Under the pieces are notes generated by a model. That model saw nothing but the letters and a program-made list of their open reading frames with translations. It had not been told where the DNA came from and searched no databases. Shown piece by piece: positions 58,018 to 64,000 of a stretch of DNA of 64,000 bases (positions are counted from its first letter, which is position 1; each line of letters begins with the position of its first letter). The DNA is from Cavia porcellus (Eukaryota; Chordata; Mammalia; Rodentia; Caviidae): the NCBI RefSeq assembly GCF_034190915.1, contig NW_026947496.1:27374001-27438000 (forward strand), in the 5' to 3' direction. The translations under genes and the position numbers were made by a program.

Positions 58018-59090
58018 TTTTTGCCTTTATTTATTTGCAGTACATAATGATTACATTTGTTGTAGGGAATTAGTATATGTACATAACACATTTCAATTCC
58101 CTTTTTAACTCCTTCCTCCCACATAAAGTGAAACTTTTCAAGAATTAGATTCATTTATTTATCTTACAAGACCTTATAAAGTTAATTATCATATCTTATA
58201 AGACCTTATAAAGTTAATTGTCATACTAACCTGTATGACATTTATACTAAGTCAAGGTACACTTTTAGATGCATTATCTGCTCTGGATTACAATATCTTT
58301 TTTCCTATCTTTTCAATTGTCTTTTATACTGAATTTTTCATTTAAAAAAAAACGCACGTGACACTTAAGCTCATCTGTATGAGTTACTTGACTGAATATT
58401 ATGGTCTCAAAGTGCATCCGTTTTCCTACAAATGATGTAAGTTTCTCCTTCTTTACGGCAGGGTTGTATTCCATTGTGTATAAATACCACATTTTCTTTA
58501 TCCATTGATCTGTCAAAGGACATATAGGCTGTTTCCAAGATTTAAATGTATGAATGATGCTACCACAAACATGGGCATGCATACCATGGCCTGATGTCTT
58601 TAGGAAAATACATAGAAGGGGACTAGCTAAGTCAAATGGAATTTCTATTTTTAGTTTTTTGAGGAATCTCCATGCTGATTTCTATAATGGTTTTATCAGT
58701 TTACAGTCCCACCAACAATGGAGAAAGGTTCCTTTCTGCCAAGGCCTTACCAGCATTTGTTGTTGGTTGACTTCTTGATGGGAGTCATTCCTTCTGGAGT
58801 GAGATGGAATCTCAGTGTTGTTTTAATTTGCATCTCAAATGCCCAGAGACTTTGCACGTTTTTTCATGTATTTATTGGCCATTTCTACTTCATCTGAGAA
58901 GCAGCTACCATTTCAGATGCCAATTTTAACTGGGTCTTTAAATTTGGAGGGTCTAATGTTTTTTGAGTTTTTTACACATTGTGAATAGTAGTTTTTTCCT
59001 GAGGAGTATCTGACAAAAGAAAGTTCCCATTCTGTAGGTCGTCCCTTCGCTCTTGATGATTTCCTTTGCTGTGTGGCATTGTAATAACAT
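58018..59090 (-). mobile_element. LINE-1 3' end with ORF2 C-terminus, decayed
   Basis: The minus strand encodes WKQPICPLTDQWIKKMWYLY followed by TMEYNPAVKKEKL, the well-known C-terminal stretch of L1 ORF2p. It lies upstream of a 3' tail ending near 58018. Blocks such as CAGTCCCACCAACAATGGAG and GAGTGAGATGGAATCTCAGT are also L1. Frameshifts break it. A 32 bp tandem duplication lies in its 3' part. Confidence 0.88.
58161..58224. repeat. Two-copy 32 bp tandem duplication
   Basis: Units at 58161-58192 and 58193-58224 share GACCTTATAAAGTTAATT and differ at two positions (ATCTTACAA versus ATCTTATAA, and TTATCAT versus TTGTCAT). Confidence 0.9.
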
Positions 59091-60029
59091 CTTTAACTAC
59101 ACAGAAAGTCTACAGTTCAAGGAGCTGCTATCAATAAACAGCACATAAAAACAAATTTTTCCCATAAGATAATTTCCCTGCAATATCTTACCATGTTCCA
59201 AATTCTAGTTAAAATAATCTATGTTCACTGAAACAATTGTACTGAATCCCATTTTAGGATGGTTACTCTACTACAGATATGTTCACAGGTAAGCAATCCT
59301 TGTAAACATTTACATAAACTGCCAAATCATCAGTGGGAGAACAGATCACAGTAGGCCCAACTAATGGCAGAAGTATGCAGAACAAGCCTAAAACAGTCTC
59401 TCTGTTGCAAAACTATTGAGAAAGTAAATTCAAGCCTGCTCCACTCGAATCAGCCAGCATTTCTCTCACTTTGATTTGATGCTGCTCCAACGACAGATAT
59501 TGACTGAGCATCCACTAGATTCTCTGATCTTTTTAATACTATATCATGAATTGGGTCTATGCCTATCACAGAAATGCATGTGTGTTGTATTTTAGAAAAG
59601 ATAAGAAACTATCTTATTAGCATATTAACCTGTGGTTCAATGTCATCATACAATACTTTATTCCAAAAGAAATAATTCTGGCTTCTTATCTTTCAGGTAT
59701 TCTTATTTAACTCTTAACTAATGAATGAGAAATACTAGTTTTTTACTTATATTCATGAGAGTGTGGAGCAAACTTTCTTTGGATTTTCCATAGACTATAA
59801 TTTGTTTAATATTTTCATTATATTAAATGTATTATCAGTTAGTTTTCACTTGGTTATTATAGTATTTTATATACTCCCAGATATAATTAAACACAAACAT
59901 TAATTAACCTAAGAAAATATTTATTTTAAAATAAATGCAAACACTGCTGTAGTCAAGAAACATTTTTTCTTCAGCATTTAGGGGACAACATACAAATTAA
60001 TAACTACTAACACTGATGATGATTAATAC
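59091..60029. other. Intron sequence with no feature seen
   Basis: AT-rich, no gene or nameable repeat. Confidence 0.5.
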
Positions 60030-60190
60030 TGGGTACTTATGATAAACACTCTTAGCAGGTTATATATATTAACTTAATGCCTATAACAGTTTTATGAATA
60101 ATTATTGCTGTTACCTGCATTTTATAGAAGAGAAATGGAAATTACTCTCAATTTCATAGACAGCAAGAGATGGAAGCAGGACTGAGACAC
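60030..60190 (-). mobile_element. MIR SINE relic
   Basis: GGGTACTTATGATAAACACT, ATTAACTTAATGCCTATAAC, GCATTTTATAGAAGAGAAAT and AGCAAGAGATGGAAGCAGG, antisense MIR order. Confidence 0.65.
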
Positions 60191-61992
60191 AGAAATCTGA
60201 CACAGGAGTCAACTAGCAGTTACAGTGATGCACAATAAGTGAAACCAGCAACAGAGTGAACAGGCGACCCGCAGAATGAGAAAAGTCTTTCTGCCACCTA
60301 CGCCTCAGGCACTCGGAAGGGGAAGGAGGGAATGTAGGGCTAAGAGGGTGAGAAACTCTGAACTCACACAGAGGAAGCACATGCCAAAAAGATGAAAAAT
60401 ACATCATTTGAAATAAGTCAAAATTGTAGGACCATGTTTGGTAATAAGCATTGGAGGAACATGAGAATATAGAAGTACCAACTTAAAACTCACTGGCAAC
60501 AGAGCATAGAACAGAAGGCGTGAACTTAGGTCTGGGTGAGCCTTGGAGGAAGTCAGACAAAGAAAAGTTTCACCTGATTTTTGGTTAATGCATAGAAAGC
60601 TGAGAACTTTATCTGTGAGCTTTTCTTTTACAAATTTAGCATGATGTTGAATCTTCTAACCACTTCTTAGGAAAATTTTTCATCCAGGTAAAGTAAAACT
60701 GTTTTTTCCTAGCAGGGTTTAGCAGTTGAAATCCTTCCATAAAAGGCATACTTGCCAAAATAGCCACAGGATTAATACCTGATTATATCAGAAGTCCTCG
60801 TGGAAATAAAAATGTTAATGTGAGCTATGACTGAAGCATGCATGAATACACCGTGTGAGAGCATCCATAACCGCTTTATTCCTAGTTCCAAAGACAAAAG
60901 CAAGAATTTTAATTTCAGAGTACAAAATTCTAAAGAACTATTTTCTTTAGATGTTTCTAAGCTTATGTAGATTTTTTCATTGAAAAGTAGATTTAAAAAT
61001 AGCAATAGCATTAGATATAGCTATAGATATCAGCCATAAGTATAGTAATTTCATATCCGTAAGGCAATAGTATCAAGTAGAATACAAAATAAAAATAATC
61101 AAAAGTTTTAAAGCTTTAAATATGAAGTCACACCGTTTTACCATAATAAAAGCCATTTTTATTTTCAGTTGTATTGGCTTATGTGAATATATTTTCCTTT
61201 TTTTAATAAAAAGTTGAATTCTTATGAAAAGGCTGCTTAAAGCATGTGTGTATAAAAAAAAGATTTTCTCCTTTTCAAAAGTCAATGGACAAGTGAATTC
61301 AGCACACATTTAATGAACTCCACAGCTGCATTTAAGTGGAATCTGGCAAATCTCTATCAAGAAGCTCTGGCAAAAGTTTTTGAGTCAAGAGACAGTTCGT
61401 AATATCATTGAAACAGCGTCTAACTGAATTGACTTCATTATGAATACAATTCTAAGAATATTCACACAGTTCAATTGTACATTTAAATGTATCCTGCATT
61501 GTTCTCGAATCATTTTAAACTTCCCATTGTAAAAGTAGACGATGGGAATATATGCAATGGTCTCACACAGTCACAACATACAGGCAGGTTGGGAGCTTCT
61601 GCACGGGTATAAGTTCATGTATGAGCAGGGCTAACCTCATGCAATCACAAAGCACTTCTTGCTTGAAATGACTTTGAGGAGCCTTTATGTTGTGCATCAA
61701 GCACCTTCTCTCACTTTCCCACTCTAACCATTTAAGACTGTTATACAGATGGCATCAGTTTTACCTGAACTTCCAAAAGGACTTTGGAAATCAGAGATGG
61801 TACATACTTTCAAATGAATAATTGAATACATGCAAAAATGATAGACTATCCCCAGAAGAAATCTCTACATTAAATAAACAACCCATGTAAATGTTTTGCA
61901 CATCTGACTTGCTTCCCTGAATTTATTAGCCTGTAAAAATAAACCATAAATTGCATTGCATGAGGTGCATGCCAAACAGGCTCTTTATAAAT
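60191..61992. other. Intron sequence with no feature seen
   Basis: AT-rich, no gene or nameable repeat. The minus-strand frames at 60772-61309 are chance frames. Confidence 0.5.
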
Positions 61993-62031
61993 TGTGTGTG
62001 TGTGTGTGTGTGTGCACGCGTGTGTGTGTGT
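61993..62031. repeat. (GT)n microsatellite with CACGCG break
   Basis: About 19 alternating dinucleotide units, all purine-pyrimidine alternating. Confidence 0.95.
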
Positions 62032-62403
62032 AGCTAACAAGAGTTGTCCTGTGTCTTTGTAACCACAACAATGGCACTTCTAAAGAAAAGTAAAATTATT
62101 AGAGAGAGAAAGTGATTGTGACTACTACTCATTTGAAAGTGTTTAAAAGCAAAAACTTAAACTTCACTGGACTGAGCTTTTCTCGCCAGTAAGAAACGAA
62201 GGTGAGAAGTGCTTTTTCTAATGTACTAGTTGGCCTTGATGTCATCCCAGACCTTCCTCTTAACTCAGAGAACTGACAATTTGAACCATTCACAGATGCC
62301 TGCCTAGAACAGGTTCCCATCAACCTCTCGGGACAGAAAAAAAGAAAAGATCAACAGAGCCACAAGAAATGGGCTGTTTTCCAGGATTCCCATCTCTAAG
62401 CAG

Positions 62404-62502
62404 TCCTTCCTTGCTTCCTTCCTTCCTTCTTTCCTTCCTTCCTTCCTTCCTTGCTTGCTTGCTTCCTTCCTTCCTTCCTTAATTCCTTCGTTTCTTTCTT
62501 TC
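62404..62502. repeat. (TTCC)n tetranucleotide microsatellite
   Basis: CTTCCTTCC repeats with TTGC variants over about 100 bases, continuing imperfectly into CTTTCTTTC. Confidence 0.93.
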
Positions 62503-62519
62503 ATTCACTTATCCTCCGA

Positions 62520-63080
62520 GTGCCAGCTCAGTACTAACTGCTGCATCTGCACCTCAGGCATTTACAGCATACCAAGAACATGGGAGAGTCCTTGCTTTGG
62601 GGGGAAATGGCCATCTGTGCAAATCAGTACCCTGTTTCCCAGTGGTCCAATAGGCATCTACCTGGGTATGATGGCACTCCAAGGGCAGAGAAGAAGGATG
62701 TGAGAGGAGATGATGCCTGCACAGGACCCGAGCAAGATCCCAAGGGGGCAGAATCACCTGGTCAGACACATTTGAGGAGCTGCAAAGTGACACCTCATGT
62801 GAAGCAGTGAGGTGAGCACAGGGGCCCTGAAAGACAAGGCCCACAAGTGGCAAGAGCAGCAGGATCGAGAGCTCTGCAACCACCTGGAGTTCAGCCCTGA
62901 AGGAGGACAGGTCTGACAGGGTCTTAAGCAGAAAAGGTATAAGCTGAGACTTGAGTTTTAGAAAGGCTAGTTTAGAAGCAGGTTAGATCTGAGCTGTCCT
63001 GGGAAAAAGCAGGAAGCAGTTGGGACCACAAAGGTGGATCAGTGTGTTCACCAGAGAAATTGCAGGAAGGCGGAGGTGGC
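62520..63080 (-). mobile_element. Possible L2-like old repeat, antisense
   Basis: Phrases such as GAGTTTTAGAAAGGCTAGTT and GGTCTTAAGCAGAAAAGGT resemble the interior of the same long repeat seen at 55830-56480. Similarity is weak and judged by eye. Confidence 0.3.
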
Positions 63081-63244
63081 AGGGGGAGTAACACTGAGAC
63101 CTTGACACTGAAGGAGAAGTCAAGTAAACACAGTGAAAAAATCAGAGGAGACTCACAGGGCCACCCACGTCCCAGTACAGACACACGGCCTGTGAAAACA
63201 GCGAACCATACAGTCCACTGACAATAACATTTTCCCGAGTTTGT

Positions 63245-63390
63245 TTTATACCAGGTACTTGACACAAGCACTCAATACTTACAGGGCTATAACTATGATA
63301 ATAACTATTACATTATCTCATTTCAGAGCCGAGGAAATTAAAGCAGAGATCATCTAAACAACCTGTCCAAAATTATACAATTGTTGGGTA
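63245..63390 (-). mobile_element. MIR SINE relic
   Basis: AACTATTACATTATCTCATT, GAGCCGAGGAAATTAAAGCA and AACAACCTGTCCAAAATTAT follow antisense MIR order. Confidence 0.6.
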
Positions 63391-63569
63391 AGAGCCACTT
63401 ACATGGGACACCTGGGGAGGAAAGAACTGAAAAGTGAGTCTGGCATGTGGAGGCATAAATTGTAGATACAGTAAAGGGAAAGTGTTCTTTTACAACAAGC
63501 AATGAAATCTGGGTCACTACTGACATGATCTGCTCAGTTTTCTTTGGATGAAGCATTTAATAAGTAAAA

Positions 63570-63627
63570 GTGTGTGTGTGTGTGTGTGTGTGCGTGTGTG
63601 TATGCACACGCGCGTGTGTGTGTGTAT
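63570..63627. repeat. (GT)n microsatellite with CACGCGCG core
   Basis: Alternating purine-pyrimidine run with ACACGCGCGTGTG in the middle, which is also a perfect palindrome. Confidence 0.95.
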
Positions 63628-63839
63628 AAGCACATGCACAAATATGCTGTTTGTTGCTGGTTGACACAGGAGCGCAAGAAGCCAGAAGGTGAAAGACCTC
63701 GTAATCCTTTCTGAACAGGACTGTCCAAGCTGAAGGGAAGCATTGCTGAAGATGAGCTCATGTCCTTCCCCCAGCACATCCTCCTCCAGGAAGCCCATCC
63801 TGCCTCCTGGTGTGGTTTCAGTTCACTCTGTTCTGTGGT

Positions 63840-63960
63840 CTGGACAGCACTGAACTACTAGGACCAACATCTGACTCCTCTTGTCTGGAAGAAAAGGACT
63901 ATATCTTATTAATCTTTGTATCCTTAGCATCTGACAGAGTTAAGAAATCAATCTAATTTT
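63840..63960 (+). mobile_element. L2 LINE 3' end relic
   Basis: GGACTATATCTTATTAATCT followed by TTGTATCCTTAGCATCTGAC matches the L2 3' phrase order (time/value block, then TATCCCCAGCACC). Confidence 0.5.
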
Positions 63961-64000
63961 TAAAAACTGTGAGGGTGTTTCTGATGTGACCCTTCCAATC

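Larger units (their letters stand above)
46231..64000 (-). other. DCDC2: DCDC2 intron upstream of the 101 bp exon (partial)
   Basis: The intron continues to the window edge. I looked on the minus strand for the next expected DCDC2 exon, a Ser/Lys-rich linker ending near IPNS, and did not find it, so it should lie beyond 64000. The contents are SINEs, L2, MLT1, an L1 3' end, MIRs and microsatellites. Confidence 0.75.

Noticed and set aside
1..64000. CRISPR arrays, operons, bacterial promoters or phage-like modules
   Set aside because: The window is mammalian nuclear DNA. No array of regular spacers or prokaryotic gene layout is present.

Overview
The window is nuclear DNA from a placental mammal, most likely a rodent outside the mouse/rat group. 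Three observations support this: vertebrate split genes with GT-AG introns, tRNA-derived ID SINEs next to B1 and B1+ID dimeric (MEN/B4-type) SINEs, and many MaLR LTRs alongside old MIR, L2, MER and L1 copies. That repeat mix resembles squirrel-related or beaver-related rodents, but the species is an inference.

Two protein-coding genes are supported and they lie tail to tail. On the + strand, 967-1365 is the last coding exon of NRSN1 (neurensin-1), followed by a 3' UTR ending near 2625 after overlapping AATAAA signals. Positions 1-966 are its upstream intron. On the - strand are the last three coding exons of DCDC2 (doublecortin domain containing 2): 46128-46228, 24379-24660, and 20525-20629 with the stop codon. 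The splice signals and phases agree. Both doublecortin domains and the promoter lie beyond position 64000. The order NRSN1 then DCDC2, convergent, matches the order I know for human 6p22.3.

Roughly 2.6-20 kb is intergenic DNA plus a DCDC2 3' UTR of unknown extent. 20.6-64 kb is DCDC2 intron. These regions carry MIR and L2 relics, L1 pieces (about 21.9, 29.5, 41.7 and 58 kb), MaLR/MLT1 LTRs (6.5, 7.8, 11.3, 26.2-29.1, 30.0-30.9, 34.5, 36.0 and 52.4 kb), MER20 and MER5A, ID/B1/MEN SINEs, and microsatellites. Several insertions can be resolved with target-site duplications: a solo LTR inside another LTR, two LTRs inside one L1, three ID elements, and a 1.1 kb polyadenylated retrocopy of unknown source with a diverged inverted relative about 9 kb away.

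I saw no new protein system, RNA gene cluster, CRISPR array or operon. The long open reading frames outside the exons look like chance frames or repeat relics. The most useful second looks are the unidentified retrocopy family, the nested retroelements, the lineage changes in the NRSN1 and DCDC2 exons, and the repeat-poor DNA downstream of the DCDC2 stop codon.
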